From positions 196,182,598 through 196,246,597 of the forward strand of contig NC_081552.1 of NCBI RefSeq assembly GCF_963082655.1: 64,000 bases of DNA, given 5' to 3'. This document shows, one piece after another, positions 22,661 to 34,200 of this stretch. Source of the DNA: Stomoxys calcitrans. Its lineage: Eukaryota; Arthropoda; Insecta; Diptera; Muscidae. How positions within the stretch are numbered: the first letter of the stretch is position 1; each line of letters begins with the position of its first letter. The notes under the pieces were generated by a model. The model searched no databases and had not been told where the DNA came from. It saw only the letters and a list, made by a program, of their open reading frames with translations. Both the position numbers and the translations under genes were made by a program.

Positions 22661-23046
22661 TTTAAATCCCGGAATTCTAAGTCCACGAACCATTCCTCCA
22701 CACACCCATGGTTCCTAAGGATGAGAACCACGTCAAATCCCCTGCCATCAGGAGGATCTTTAAAACCGCCGAAGCGGCCTTACAATGGTGGATATTTATC
22801 TGTAGAAACGGGACCATTGTCAGGATTCAGAACTTCAATCACTGTTGTGTTAGACTCATCTTCTGACTCCATCAGGAGTTCATCGTCACAAGATTCGTTA
22901 GAACTTGTCATGATGAGCTTCCGTACGCATCCAGGGGCAGTTGAGAAAGCTGTGGAACCACTCTTCCTCAGGACACTGGGCACTTGCGGTGTCTTGGGTC
23001 CATACAAGGCGCATTTATTGTCCGATTTCGCTGAAATTTGGGACAC
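22661..23046 (-). pseudogene. Possible LINE ORF1-like fragment
   Basis: The minus-strand frame 23046-22780 includes an acidic Ser-rich stretch (SSNESCDDELLMESEDESN) and VIEVLNPDNGPVSTDKYPPL. After one stop the same frame continues to GFKDPPDGRGFDVVLILRN, toward the adjacent LINE-A copy. Its position upstream in the element's orientation suggests the N-terminal part of a LINE gag-like ORF1. The first ~15 codons come from an R153-A unit, so the ATG at 23046 is not its true start. Low certainty. Confidence 0.35.
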
Positions 23047-23145
23047 TGAGTAAAGTTAGGCCTTTCGACAACCTTGTTTAATTTGGTCCAGATGGGTCCA
23101 TATTTAGATATAGCTGCCATATATACCGATCTACTGATTTAAAGT
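22999..23145 (+). repeat. Single R153-A unit
   Basis: CCATACAAGGCGCATTTATT, GTCCGATTTCGCTGAAATTT, GATATAGCTGCCATATATAC: one unit, with no element ends visible. Confidence 0.65.
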
Positions 23146-23149
23146 CAAA

Positions 23150-24400
23150 GACCTACCAAATATATATATACACCAATCACGACAATATGGGACTCAAATG
23201 AAAGATATTTAAGATAAGAAAACGTATTTGATATCCAATTGTCCGACCAAATGTTTGGGGGACCACCCCAAACCCCCCCTAAATCGGACATATTTACCGA
23301 TGGCAATATGGGACTCAAATGAAAGGTATGTGCGAGTAAAATACGAGTCCGATATCCAAATTTGGGACAAAGCTTCGGAGGGTCCAACCCCTTCCCCAAA
23401 AAAACACCCCCCAAACAGGACTTATTTACTGACCATGGCAATATGGGGCTTAAATAAAAGGTATTTTAGTGTAGAATACGAATCGGATATCCAGATGTGG
23501 GACCAAGTGTTTGAGGGGCCGCCCATCCCCGAGAACATCCCCCAAAGAAGACAAATGTACGACCAAAAGCAATATGGGGCTCAAATGAAAGGTCTTTGGA
23601 AGTAAAGCACGAATCTAATATCAAAGTTCGGGAAAAGTGTCTATGGGGCCACCCCACCACCCAAATAGGAAATATTTGCTGACCATTGCAACATGAGGCT
23701 CAAATAAGAGGTATTTTAGAGTAGAACACAAATCTGATATATATTTTCAAAGCCAAGTCACTGAACGGCCACCCCATCCCGGTCATGTTTGCCGACTATG
23801 GAAAAATGGAGCTTAAATGAAGGGTATTTGGGAGTAGACCATGAATCTGACATCAACACTCGGGTCCAACTGTCTAGGGGACGTCCCACCACAATAAAAA
23901 CTCCCATATAGGACGTATTTGCTCACCAAGACAATTTGGGTCTTCAAGACAGTGGAGTTCGATATTCATAGTTTTTAGAGCCCATACCCCAAACCGGACA
24001 TATTTGCTGGCCTTTTCAATAAGGGGTTTAAGTGAATGGTATTTGAGATTTGAAAACGAATTTGATATCCAATTTTGAGGCCAATAGCAATATGGGGTTC
24101 AAATAAATGAGAATAGACCACGTTGCTGATACCACCCCACTCCCCAAAACACCCCTAAATCGGGCATATTTACCAAGTCAATGTGGGGCTTAAATGAAAG
24201 GAATTGGGGGTAGAGCAAGAATTTATACCCCCTTTGGGGACCAATTTTCTGGGCGTCTACCCTTTTCCCAAAATACCAAACAAACAGATATTTTTTACTG
24301 ACCAACGCAATATGGGGCTTAAATAAAGGTATTTGGGAGTAGAATACAATACGGGCCAAGTGTCTGGGGGACCACCTCAGCTGGTTTGACAGAAGTTTGG
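23150..24400 (-). repeat. R125 degenerate tandem repeat array
   Basis: About ten units of CAATATGGGACTCAAATGAA, AGGTATTTxxxAGTAGA and GGGGGACCACCCC sequence, spaced roughly 115-135 bp. The first unit is closely repeated at 25612-25700 (ACACCAATCACGACAATATG). Open frames here are fortuitous. Confidence 0.7.
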
Positions 24401-24604
24401 TGTGTAGAATAAAGTTATGCCCATTATTTTGTATAAATTTTTAGTAGAATCCATGGTGGTGTGTTCCCAGGATTCGACCCGGCCGAACTTAGCACGCTTT
24501 TACTTTGTTTACGTTCAAACTGTACAACCTTTAACTGAATGAACGGATGTTGACGCATGCTGCAGCAAAGTCATTGTGAATGTTGTCACCAATCCAAATC
24601 ATTC

Positions 24605-25305
24605 ATAACAAGTAAAAGTGTGCTAAGTTCGGCCGGGCCGAATCTTATATACCCTCCATCATGGATCACATTTGTCGAGTTCTTTTCCCGGCATCTCTTC
24701 TTAGCCAAAAAAGGGATAAAAGAAAATATTTGCTCTGCTATTAGAGCGATATCAAGATACGGTCCGGTTCGGACCACAATTGAATTATATGTTGGAGACC
24801 TGTGCAAAATGTCAGCCAATTCGAATAAGAATTGCGCCCTTTGGGGGCTCAAGAAGTAAAATAGAGAGATTGATTTATATGGGAGTTGTATCAGGCTATA
24901 GACCGATTCAGACCATAATAAACACATACGTTAATGGTCATGAGAGGATCCGTCATGCAAAATTTCAGCCAAATCGGATAGGAATTACGCCCTCTAGTGG
25001 CTCAAGAAGTCAAGACCCCAGATCTGTTTATATGACAGCTATATCAGGTGATGAACTATATCAAAACATGGACCGATATGGCCCATTTACAATACCAACC
25101 GACCTACACTAATAAGAGGTATTTGTGGAAAATGTCAAACGGCTAGATTAACACCTTCGAAAGTTAGCCCGCTTTCGACAGACAGGCGGACGGACAGACG
25201 GACGGACATGGCTAGTTCGACATAAAATGTCGCGACGACTATTTTCGAGTATTTCGAGTAGTTACAAACAGAATGACCCCATCCTATGGTGGAGGGTGTA
25301 AAAAT
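24605..25305 (-). repeat. R153-B tandem-repeat element, complete
   Basis: Starts AACAAGTAAAAGTGTGCTAA with the exact hairpin TTCGGCCGGGCCGAA and TATATACCCTCCATCATGG. About three units follow, then ACAGGCGGACGGACAGACGG. It ends CCTATGGTGGAGGGTGTAAA. A separate end-only fragment (GACCCGGCCGAACTTAGCAC) lies just left at 24475-24510 in the opposite direction. Confidence 0.75.
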
Positions 25306-25309
25306 CAAT

Positions 25310-25910
25310 TTGTGTTTGTTTGTAGGTTTGTTTGTTTGTTTGTATGTTCCTTATAGACTCAGAAACGGCTGAACCGATTTTCTTGAAATTTTCACTGATG
25401 GTGCATAATGATTCGGTGCTGAAACATTTTTGTATATCTGAAGGGGGAGCGGGCTCTCCCCCTTACCCTAATTTTCAGAAACGCCAGATCTCGGAGATGG
25501 GTGTTGCGATTAAAGCGAAATTTTGTGTGCTCCCTTATAGCAACCCAGAAACAAAAATTTGGTATGCAAATATCGGATGGTGTACCTAGGGGGAAGCACC
25601 CCACCGCAAATCTTACCAAATAAATATATACACCAATCACGACAATATGGGACTCAGATTTAGGATTTAAGATTAGAAAACGTATCTGATTTCCAATTGT
25701 TGGGCCAAGGTACACCCAAACAGGACTTATTTACCATGGCAATATGGGGCTTAAATAAAAGGTATTTGAGTGTAGAATACGAATCTGATATCCAGATGTG
25801 GGACCACGTGCTTGAGGGGCCGCCCATCCCCCAAAGAAGACAAATTTACGACCAAAGCAATATGGGGCTCAAATGAAAAATCTTTGGAAGTAAATCGTAA
25901 ATTGGAAATT
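25310..25910 (-). repeat. R125 repeat element
   Basis: Begins with GTTTGTTTGTTTGTTTGTAT and TTATAGACTCAGAAACGGCT, the inverse of the tail at 630-660. Units of CAATATGGGGCTTAAATAAA follow. The CTCTCCCCCTTACCC stretch resembles 62460-62480. Confidence 0.65.
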
Positions 25911-27260
25911 ACGTAGACAATCTCGGCCAACATTTCAACAAATAAAAATTGAAAGTCAAAAGCACCAAATCCAGTAGATATATGGTAAACCTCAAGCGGA
26001 ATTTTTTGTAGGGATTTTTCAGTACTATACTATACTAGCAAACATTTAATTGAGGAATTTTGAAAATTGGATCACAAATAAAGATATGGTTGCACGTACA
26101 ATTTTTCGAAATGCAGCGGTGATCCACGTTGGGCCCTGCCACGAGACGCCCGGACTATCTAGGGCCTTTGCAAATGATCTTGATAACCCTTCAGCTCTAA
26201 CTATTTCAAATTTTATTATCTCTACTCGTTCTAAAATAGCACATTTTTTACTATTTTTTTTTTTTTCGATTCCATCCCACTGTGTGCTGGCTGGTTAGCC
26301 AGGAGGCAGCTTTACTAGCTTTTCTTTCTTAAGGTTTACCATTGGATACTAAAAATGACTTTTATTGTTTTCATATCTTTGCAACCTGCTAGATCACACC
26401 CGTTTTAACCCTTTTATCCCAGAGGCATCCAATGAAATCCAATTTCATTGACAATTTGGTGCATCTATTTTTTTTTTTTTTGGTCTTTTTGTTTTTCATT
26501 GTTCCAAATACAACACCTTTGACATTTGCTACTCACTTTTCATTGATTGATGAACACCATCATATATTTGACATCTTACACAATGCTGTTCTATGGTCGT
26601 AAATTTCCCATTTACGACCACAAAACCAATGAACTTTGTTGGCCAGTTAACATACACAAAAGGTTTCCCTATCAATTGGCAGTTTTTTTTACGACCGCAA
26701 AGCCCAGAACAGAAATGTTCGTCAAGGAATTGTAACAAACATTCATTCAGTTTGGCGTTGACATCGTTTGACCCCACTGGGGGCGAATGTGACCGACCAG
26801 ACAGCCCGGCTGCCGATGCAGTCAACCAAGCCGAGACGGACAACTATACGTTCAAGCTGTGTGTGTGGCTTCCTCATTGTTTGTGTCATGGCAACAAGCA
26901 TTCCAGAGGCGTTTTGCTTCATTCATAACAAGAACAAATTAAATAATTAAATAATTCAATTATTACAACTGCATCAGCAGCAGCAGCAGCACAACTGTGA
27001 TGCCTTTCAAAGCCTTTGTCGCTGTTGAGCATGATATTGCTGATGGCTATGAAGTTGATTACGACGATGAAGTTGCGCTGGTGTTGATGACGAGGCTGAT
27101 AGTTGTAGTACACATTTAACAAATTTAAATGGTTTAGTGTTGAAGGCACATTCAACCCCCTTCATATGGCTGACTCTGAGCGACCTAACCCATATTTTCC
27201 TCTTCGTTGATTATTAATTTGATATCTACTCTCTGTTCGTTTGCCTTCTCTACTCCATAG
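25911..27260. other. Intron 1 tail, mostly unique sequence
   Basis: No repeat family or coding exon recognised before the exon 2 acceptor. Simple-sequence runs include T12-type tracts near 26255 and 26475 and a CAGCAGCAGCAG run near 26975. Short open frames at 26529-26843 and 26593-26928 overlap on opposite strands and lack motifs. Confidence 0.45.
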
Positions 27261-27371
27261 ATTATTGGAATCTGGCATGGTAATGAAATCATCATGCACA
27301 CCCAGGATATACCCGGAGTATATCGTTATGACAGTTGCATTACCTTCTATTTGAGCGATGTCACCGAACAA
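27261..27371 (+). CDS. Lipocalin-like gene exon 2 (GxW motif)
   Basis: A 37-codon exon bounded by tactccatag| and |gtgagt, both phase 0. It encodes residues 72-108 beginning IIGIWHGNEII. GIW is the signature GxW of lipocalins. It continues through PGVYRYDSCITFYLSDVTEQ, giving the second luminal cysteine (C97). Alternating hydrophobic residues fit beta strands A and B. An in-frame ATG at 27294 lies inside the exon and is not the gene start; starting there would lose the signal peptide and the GxW motif. The intron to exon 3 is only 192 bp and is pyrimidine-rich at its 3' end. Confidence 0.8.
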
Positions 27372-27563
27372 GTGAGTACCCAGCAATTTTCCATTTCAGC
27401 ACTGGCTTGCTTGCAGCAGGATACGAAATTAAGGATACTGTCTGTTATGCCATTAATCAGAGCCCAGCGCTGCTGCAACTGCCACAACAGGAATTTCAAT
27501 CAGAACACATTGCATTCACCCATTCCCTCTGTCTTTTTTTTGCCTTTTTTCTCCTCTTCTCAG

Positions 27564-27947
27564 CTACGTGACTACTACCAGCCCAATTATAGAAAAGTTG
27601 AGGGACTTCACTCATCATCTGAGGTTCATCGTGAAGGCATGGGTGTTGGTGCTGGTACCACCCATCGCCATACCAACACCAGATATTTGCGTTTAATATG
27701 GAACGAAAATGACGACAACATTGAGTACAATTTCAATTACACCATGAATCATCCGGGCCTATGGACAAATGTGGGCGAGCAAAGAGGTTCGATGGTGGCC
27801 CGCAACAAGTACAATCAATTTTCGGGAACTGTTCAGGTGGTCAAGGCCGTAGGCGATCATTTGGTGTTGACCTTCTGCTCCAGCGATATACACCATAGCA
27901 TTTACACAGTGGTATTGAGTCGTGAAGAACAGGGTTTGGGACAAGAT
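27564..27947 (+). CDS. Lipocalin-like gene exon 3 (barrel core)
   Basis: A 128-codon exon after a strong ctcttctcag acceptor, ending GAT|GTGAGT, phase 0 at both ends. It encodes residues 109-236. A Gly/His-rich linker (about 122-145) is followed by strand-like segments TRYLRLIWNEND, IEYNFNYTM, SGTVQVVKAVGDHLVLTFCS and HHSIYTVVLSREEQ. It contains the N166-Y-T sequon and the third cysteine (C213). The alternating pattern fits the central strands of a beta barrel. No stop or frameshift is seen. This exon is the most protein-like stretch in the window. Confidence 0.82.
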
Positions 27948-28089
27948 GTGAGTATAAATTGAAAATTTTGTTTGAATTTGAATCTCAAAGAAAATGGATT
28001 TTAATCAAACTAGGCTGATGAACGATTCATTTCAATGAAATATTATCTAAAAAAAAAATAGATTTTTTTTAAAGAAAAAGTTTCAATGA

Positions 28090-28500
28090 AATTGTCAAGC
28101 AAATAGGGGGAACGCCCCACCCAAAATTCACCTTAACGGACATGTGGGACAATGAAATATTCTCTAAAGGCTGAATTTCAATAAAATTTTCTGTACAAAA
28201 AAAAATCTAAGGAAAAAATTTCAATGTCAAGCAAATAGGGGGAACGCCCCACCCAAAATCCCCCTTAACGGGCATGTAGACAGACCGGGACAATATGGTA
28301 CTCAAATGAAAGGTATTTAGGAGTAGAATATGAATTTAGTATTATAATTTGGGTCCAAGAGCCAGGGATGACGCCACTAGCGCAATAAAACTCATTTTTC
28401 AAAAGACATATGTAAAATGCAAGTCAGACTGGAAGACCGATCATATGTGACTGAAATGGATGGCATTTTAGAGAAAATACAATGGTTCAAAAGAAATTAC
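28090..28500 (-). repeat. R125 fragment with internal duplication
   Basis: AAGCAAATAGGGGGAACGCC occurs at about 28099 and again at about 28227, followed each time by CCACCCAAAAT and CGGGCATG/CGGACATG. It then runs ATGGTACTCAAATGAAAGGT. It lies in intron 3. Confidence 0.55.
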
Positions 28501-28547
28501 TCTCTGTAAGCGGTCAAATCAAAGTTGGTTAATTGGTAATAAATTAA

Positions 28548-29000
28548 ACAAGTAAGAGCATGCTAAGTTCGGGCGGGCCGACTTTTGGGAACACGTGTGG
28601 TGATGATTTCTGCTAAAAGTTTCTACAAACTAAATTTAGTTGAAGGGCATAATTTTATTCTACCAAACCAAAAGTTAATGCTTCGAGGAATGAAACAAGG
28701 ATAATCGGGAGACCAGTGTATGTGGCAGTTATATCAGGTTTTAGACCGATTAGGACCGTACTTCGCACAGTTGTTGAAAATAACAAAACACAACATGCTC
28801 AATTTCAGTCGAATCGAACAAAAATTGTGGCGTGTAAGGGCTCAAGAAGTCAAATAGGGAGATTGGTGTATATGGGAGCTACATCTAAATCTGAACCGAT
28901 ATGTCCCATTTGCAATCTCCAACGACCTACATCAATATTAAGTATCCGTGCAAAATTTTAAGCGGCTAGCTGTACGCGTTCGAACGCTATCGTGATTTCG
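28548..29000 (-). repeat. R153-B element, truncated
   Basis: Starts AAACAAGTAAGAGCATGCTA with a degraded hairpin (TTCGGGCGGGCCGAC). Two units (GACCGATTAGGACCGTACTT, GGGCTCAAGAAGTCAAAT) run to TACGCGTTCGAACGCTATCG. The outer end is missing. Confidence 0.65.
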
Positions 29001-29104
29001 ACATACTTGACCGAAGACGTGGGATTCCGATATATTAGGGTAGACCGAATAGAGTCATTCCTACATTTGCCAGGTCCTTCAAATAACCCAAAAGCTCAAA
29101 TCAA

Positions 29105-30262
29105 ATATTCAATTTTCGGATCAGGTACCTAGGGGGAAAGCCAACTGAACAAAATTCGGAAGACTTGGGCAAGATACTTTGAATTGTTCAAGCATAGAAG
29201 ATATTGACGACAATGTCAACAGGATTACCACTGCAATAGTGGGGTCTTTCGAAAAGAGTTTTGCTCTTCGAAATGCAAATCAACTCAAGAAAATCTCTGG
29301 ATGGCCGGGGAGATTTGCAACATTGGGAAAGAGGTCCGCAGACTTTATAACAGAGAATGTCGTAAGCAAAGCGAACACGACACACGGAATACAATAAGAT
29401 TATCAGAGCGTCAAAAGTGCCTCCTGGAAGCTTTTCCGCGAACAGATCGATTGCGGTAAAGACGCCGTCAAATCTTGAGACAGAGGCAACGAAAGACATG
29501 TTGAGACTTTTGCTGAAAACGCATTTTCCACAGGATACAATGGGACTCATGGAGACAGCGGAGTAATGGTTAATCGAAGGCTCATAATTACAGAATTTGT
29601 GGTCAGTGAAGTCTTGAGGAACTTCCAAACATGCAGGTCACCCGGATCTGATGGAATATTTTCGGTATTACCATTGAAAGAAGCCGATTTTCTGGGTCGG
29701 AGTATTTTAACGCCACTTCTATGGGTGACCATCATAAATAACCTATTACTGATGCTGACGGAGGAGGGGTTTGAATCCGTTTGCTACGAATATGATGTTA
29801 TAATATTTCTAAGGGGTAAGGATCCGCATCAGGCGGAATGGGTCTTAGAGAATGAAACTGAGAAACCAGAGAAAACTGAAATTTGGCTGTTCAAGAGGAA
29901 GACAAAGGTGGGCCTACCAAACGTACAGTAAAGAAAACAGATAACACAGATGTTGGGCACTATGTAGGCGGGTCGTAGACTTGAAATTGGGCCTGAATCC
30001 GAGGATAGTCCACTGGCTCTACAGGAGCGTGATTGGATCAATACTTAGTTGCGCCTCAAAAGTTTAGTGGACTGCGACGGAGAAAAAGTGCAACTTGTTC
30101 AGGAAACACGTTGTCTTGGCACAGGCGGAGCGATGAGGACCACACCCACTAGGGCACCGAAGACTATTTTAGACCCATTGATATACAGATTAAGTGAGAG
30201 GCAGCCACTGCGTCTATGAGACTTAAGGCGATGTGAGAATAGATAGAGGATAGGGCCCACAG
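29105..30262 (+). pseudogene. LINE-B copy with internal deletion (broken)
   Basis: Shares with 14109-15147 the stretches SPGSDGIFSVLPLKEADFL, LLLMLTEEGFESV, YDVIIFLRGKDP (catalytic YADD degenerated to YEYD) and EKTEIWLFKRKTKVG. About 500 bp of the reverse transcriptase core between KEADFL and ILTPLLW is deleted. The 5' part (about 29200-29560) covers the region between endonuclease and reverse transcriptase and is missing from the 14-kb copy. Downstream, 29940-30240 matches 15070-15380 in broken frames. Confidence 0.7.
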
Positions 30263-30281
30263 TGGAAAAGATCGAAAATAA

Positions 30282-31008
30282 GTAAAAGCGTGCTAAGTTC
30301 GGGCGGACCTAATCTTGGGAACCCACTGCCATGGATTCTGCTAAAAATTTATACAAACTAAATTTAATTCAAGGTCATAATTTTATTATACATACCAAAC
30401 TTCTGTCATACCAGCAAGCATTAAAACGTTAAGGAACCTAACAAGGATAATCGAGAGAACGGTTCACAAGGGAGCTATATCGGGTTATATACTGAGTTGA
30501 ACCGTACTTGGCACAGTTGTTGGAAGTCGTAACAGAACACTACGTGCAAAATTTCAGCCAAATCGGGTGATCGGTTTATACGGGAGCTATATCGGGTTAT
30601 AGACTGAGTTGAACCGTACTTGGCACAGTTGTTGGAAATCGTAACAGAACACTACATGCAAAATTGCAGCCAAATCGGACAAAAATTGCGGCTAGTAAGG
30701 GCTCAAGAAATCAAATCGAGAGATCGGTTTATATGGGAGCTATATAAGGTTATACACAGATTTGGACCGTACTTCACACAGCTGATGGAAGTCATAACAG
30801 AACACTATGTGCAAAATTTTAGCCAAGTTGGGTGAAAATTGAGATATCCAGGGGCTCAAGAAGTCAAATCGGGAGCTATATCAGGTTATAGACCGATTCG
30901 AATCGTACTTGGCACAGTTATTGGAAGTCATAACGCAACACCACATGCAATGTTTTAGCCAAATCGAACAACAATTGTGGCTTCCATGGGCTCAAAAAGT
31001 CAAACCAG
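30282..31008 (-). repeat. R153-B element, hairpin-end part
   Basis: Starts AAGTAAAAGCGTGCTAAGTT with degraded hairpin TTCGGGCGGACCTAA, then TGGGAACCCACTGCCATGG. About four units follow. It is interrupted at 31008 by a CR1/Jockey-like LINE; the opposite end of an R153-B element resumes at 33030. Confidence 0.7.
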
Positions 31009-31656
31009 GAATCAGGGATGCTGTCAGATCAAAAAGGGATGCACTTAGGACTTGGCTTCTGAACAAAAATGCCAAAATGTTGCGCAAACAGGCAAGAACT
31101 TCGTGTGCCGGAGTACTTCGACACGAAAAGTTTCTTTACGATCAGCATCTTTGTGCCAAAGTTATTGCTTCTCCGAGGGCAACCCATCTTCCGAGTAAAG
31201 GGCAACTCATCGGCAATCCCAACTCTTGTTAAGGATGATCAGGTGTTCACTGACCCGGTTGATAAGGCTAATCTACTGGCTGAAATGTTTGCAGGAAATT
31301 CTTCCTTGCCGTTTAGCAATCAACCACTGCCCGTTATTGATAGTGTATGTAGTTCGATGCCTCAGATATTCTTTCGAACACGTGGAGTCAAAAGGGTCCT
31401 TGCTGATCTCGACGTAAATAAATTTCCGGGCCCGGAATATATTGTATATCAACACTTGTCTTTGTAAGTGTTCTTCAACGCTTGCCCGTCCACTAAGCAA
31501 CCTTTTCAACCTTCCTTACCGTGCGGGAGTTGGAAGGTTGCAAACGTTCAGCCCATGCCCAAAAAAAGGTGGGGCGAACAACCCAGCGAATTACCGGTCA
31601 ATTGCGATTTGCTCTGCGCTCTCCAAGGTTATGGAGAGTATGGTTAACCATCATCT

Positions 31657-31738
31657 TGTCAGATACTTAGAGTCCAATGGCCTTCTTAGCGACAGACTTA
31701 GATACTTAGAGTTCAATGGCCTTCTTAGCGACAGACAG
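31657..31738 (+). repeat. 39-bp tandem duplication inside the CR1-like LINE
   Basis: AGATACTTAGAGTCCAATGG and AGATACTTAGAGTTCAATGG are each followed by CCTTCTTAGCGACAGAC, at a 39-bp offset. It adds 13 codons in frame just before the conserved QYGFRRNRS motif. Confidence 0.85.
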
Positions 31739-32284
31739 TATGGTTTCCGCAGAAATCGCTCTACGGGAGACCTAATGCTATTTTTGTTGGAACGATGGAG
31801 TTGCTCCATCCACCAGTTTGGTGAGAGTAAGGTCATGGCTCTGGATATCTCCAAGGCGTTTGATATGGTCTGGTACGGTGCACTTTTATCAAATCTTGCC
31901 GCTTTTGGAGTCGGTAATAACTTCGTTCGATTTATATCGAGTATCTCAGAGATCGCACTATACGAGTCGTTGTAGATGGGTTCTCATCAGATGAGTATAC
32001 ATTGGCCGCAGGTGTGCCACAAGGCTCTGTCCTTTCCTCTTCCTTTTTTCTTATTTTCATTGACGATCTATTGGGTCAGACTTCGAATCCGGACTACTCA
32101 TTTGCCGATGACAGTAGTCTGTGTCATTCATATTCATTCGACCATGGGCCCAGTCCTCAAAAAATTGTGGACATTATGGCGCATTATGGATGAGACGCTC
32201 TCCCAGGATTTGCTGCTCATTTCCGAGTGGGATAGAATGAACAGAGTAGACTTTAACGCACAGAAGACGCAGTGCTGTTTCCTG

Positions 32285-32650
32285 TCTCACAAGGATTCAA
32301 GTATTTGGCCTTTCTTAAGCGGTGCAAGAAATAGTTCACCACTTCTGATCTTCTCAATATCTATACTACCTGCTTCAGTCCAAGGATGGAATATAACTCT
32401 CATATATGGGCTGGAGCTCCAAAATCATTCTTGGAGCTACTTGACCGGGTTCAACGGAGATACAATGTGATGTCCGTTGGTCAAAACACATATTCGAAGT
32501 GTCAAAAGAAGCATTCAAGTGTTTGGACTTTCTCAAGCGGTGCAAGAAATAGTTCACCACTTCTGATCTTCTCAATATCTATACTACCTGCTTCAGTCCG
32601 AAGATGGAATATAACTCTCATTCTTGGAGCTACTTGACCGGGTTCTACGG
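32285..32650 (+). repeat. Direct duplication inside the CR1-like LINE
   Basis: AAGCGGTGCAAGAAATAGTT, CACCACTTCTGATCTTCTCA and TACCTGCTTCAGTCC occur at about 32317-32382 and again at about 32537-32602, offset about 220 bp. Both copies then reach CATTCTTGGAGCTACTTGAC, with the second copy shortened by a small deletion. Confidence 0.8.
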
Positions 32651-33029
32651 AGTGCGATGGTGTTGATTGGGGACAGTAGGGTATCCAACTCTATTGCTTC
32701 TCTTCAACATCGTCGGAATGTGGGTAGCGTTGTATTGCTCTATCGTTATTATCATGGCGTGTGTTCCAGGGATATTTGTCTTCTTATCCCTGACGTTAGG
32801 ATGTTCACCAGGAATACAAGACTAGGCAGGAACTCACATCCGTTTGTTATTTATTGGTCTGTCGACCGAACCCTGCATCATTTTTCGGCTAATGTCTTTC
32901 CCACCGACAATGACGTTCAGAAATTTAAGACGACTATCAATAAACACTACTCCCTCTTTCCCCCTCCAACCCTTAACTTTCCTAATTGCCAACGCTATGC
33001 ACTGCATCCCCTGCGTGTTGGTCACGTGA

Positions 33030-33253
33030 AAAAAAATATATATCCAAATCTGAACCGATATGGCCCATTTGCAATTCCCAACGACCGACATAAAGTAGCT
33101 GTGCAAAATTTCAAGCGGCCAGCTCTACGCGTTCGATCGCTTTCGTGATTTCGACAGACGGACGGACGGACATGGCTTTATGGGTTCCTTGATCGATATT
33201 TTGGGGTGTTACAAACGGAATGACTAGTTTGGTATGCCACCATCCTATGGTGG
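33030..33253 (-). repeat. R153-B element, outer-end part
   Basis: ATATCCAAATCTGAACCGAT then CGATTTCGACAGACGG-type sequence, GACGGACGGACATGG and CATCCTATGGTGGTATAAAA. It complements the hairpin-end half at 30282-31008, so the CR1-like LINE apparently sits inside one element. Confidence 0.6.
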
Positions 33254-33261
33254 TATAAAAA

Positions 33262-33361
33262 TGGATCATAATGCATTTTTCGCCGGATTATGACGAAAGA
33301 TAGCCGAGGTGGTGGGTATCCAAAGTAGGACCCGGCCGAACTTAATGCCTTTTTACTTGTT
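33262..33361 (+). repeat. R153-A hairpin-end fragment
   Basis: CATAATGCATTTTTCGCCGG, GTGGTGGGTATCCAAAGT and CCCGGCCGAACTTAATGCCT match the right end at 11740-11857. Only about 100 bp of the element are present. Confidence 0.65.
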
Positions 33362-33389
33362 CTTATTACGATACCTGTCCCTTGTCTGG

Positions 33390-34200
33390 GACAAGGGACA
33401 TATCGATATCATAGGTCGGTCACCGGCTGTGGTAACTGCAGCCTTTGAAAGAATAGAAAGAGAGTCAGTGAAAATGGGTCTGGCAGTAATTGGAGATAAG
33501 ACGAAATGGCCTTGCACAACCGAGCAGATAAAGAAAATGGATAAAGTTGGGAACCACAACTTTGAGATAGTCAGTAACTTTATCTACCTCTGCACCGCCG
33601 TAACCGAAACGAATGACACCAGTTTTGAGATAAAGCGAAGAATAATACTGGCAAACAGATGCTAATTTGGACTAAGTAAGCAGTTTAGAAACAAGGCCAC
33701 CTCTCGAGAGACGAAGACTACACTTTACAAGACACTGATGCTACCCGTGCTGTTATATGGTTCTGAAGCATGGGTACTTGTGAAAGCAGATGAGGCAGTA
33801 CTTGGAGTATTTGAGAGAAAGATTCTTCGTAAAATACAATATATGGACCAGTTTGCGTTAACGGAGAATATAGGCGACGTATGAACCACGAGCTGTATGA
33901 GCTGTATGACGACGATAGCCTAGTTACACGCATCAAAATACAATGGCTGCGTTGGCTAGGTCATGTTGTCAGAATGGATGAAGAAGCTCCAGCAAAGAAG
34001 TCTTTTGAAGGCAAACACGGTGGTACACGCAAACCGGGAAGACCAAAAGCCCGAAGGAAAGATCAAGTTGTGGGAGACACCTCGAAACTTGGTGTCAAAG
34101 ATTTTAGAATGAGCGCAGATGATCGAGGCGCTTGGAACGCTATTCTACGTTCGGCTAGTGGAACAAATATTCTGTCATAGCCAATTAAAGTAAAGTAAAG
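33390..34200 (+). pseudogene. RTE-type LINE fragment with 12-bp target duplication
   Basis: TCCCTTGTCTGG occurs at 33378-33389 and again at 34201-34212. The insert is 5'-truncated within the catalytic box: it begins at DIDIIGRSPAVVTAAFERIE, which normally follows YAD in RTE-like polymerases. The rest of the C-terminus follows: RIERESVKMGLAV, NFEIVSNFIYLCTAVTETND, IKRRIILANRC, then after a stop TTLYKTLMLPVLLYGSEAWV, LGVFERKILRKI and WLRWLGHVVRMDEEAP. It ends in a short tandem tail, TTAAAGTAAAGTAAAG, as RTE elements do. Frames shift at about 33665 and 33880. It lies in intron 3, sense orientation. Confidence 0.8.

Larger units (their letters stand above)
31009..33029 (+). pseudogene. CR1/Jockey-like LINE ORF2 reverse transcriptase (broken, internally duplicated)
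   Basis: Order of motifs: DAVRSKRDALRTWLLNKNAK, KRVLADLDVNKFPGPEYIV, NPANYRSIAICSALSKVMES, QYGFRRNRSTGDLMLFLLE, VMALDISKAFDMVWYGALL (palm A), LAAGVPQGSVLSSSFFLIFI and YSFADDSSLCHS (FADD catalytic box). Later come YNSHIWAGAP, LQHRRNVGSVVLLYRYYHG and NKHYSLFPPPTLN, typical of the C-terminus. There is no RNase H. The frame shifts at about 31130, 31450-31560, 31975 and in 32200-32640. It carries a 39-bp tandem duplication and a larger internal duplication. Clade call is from motif recall. Confidence 0.75.

Noticed and set aside
27294..27962. A 222-codon single-exon gene starting at 27294
   Set aside because: This frame reads through the 192-bp intron 2 by chance. Splice sites at 27372 and 27563 and the upstream GIW motif show that it is two exons of the lipocalin-like gene.
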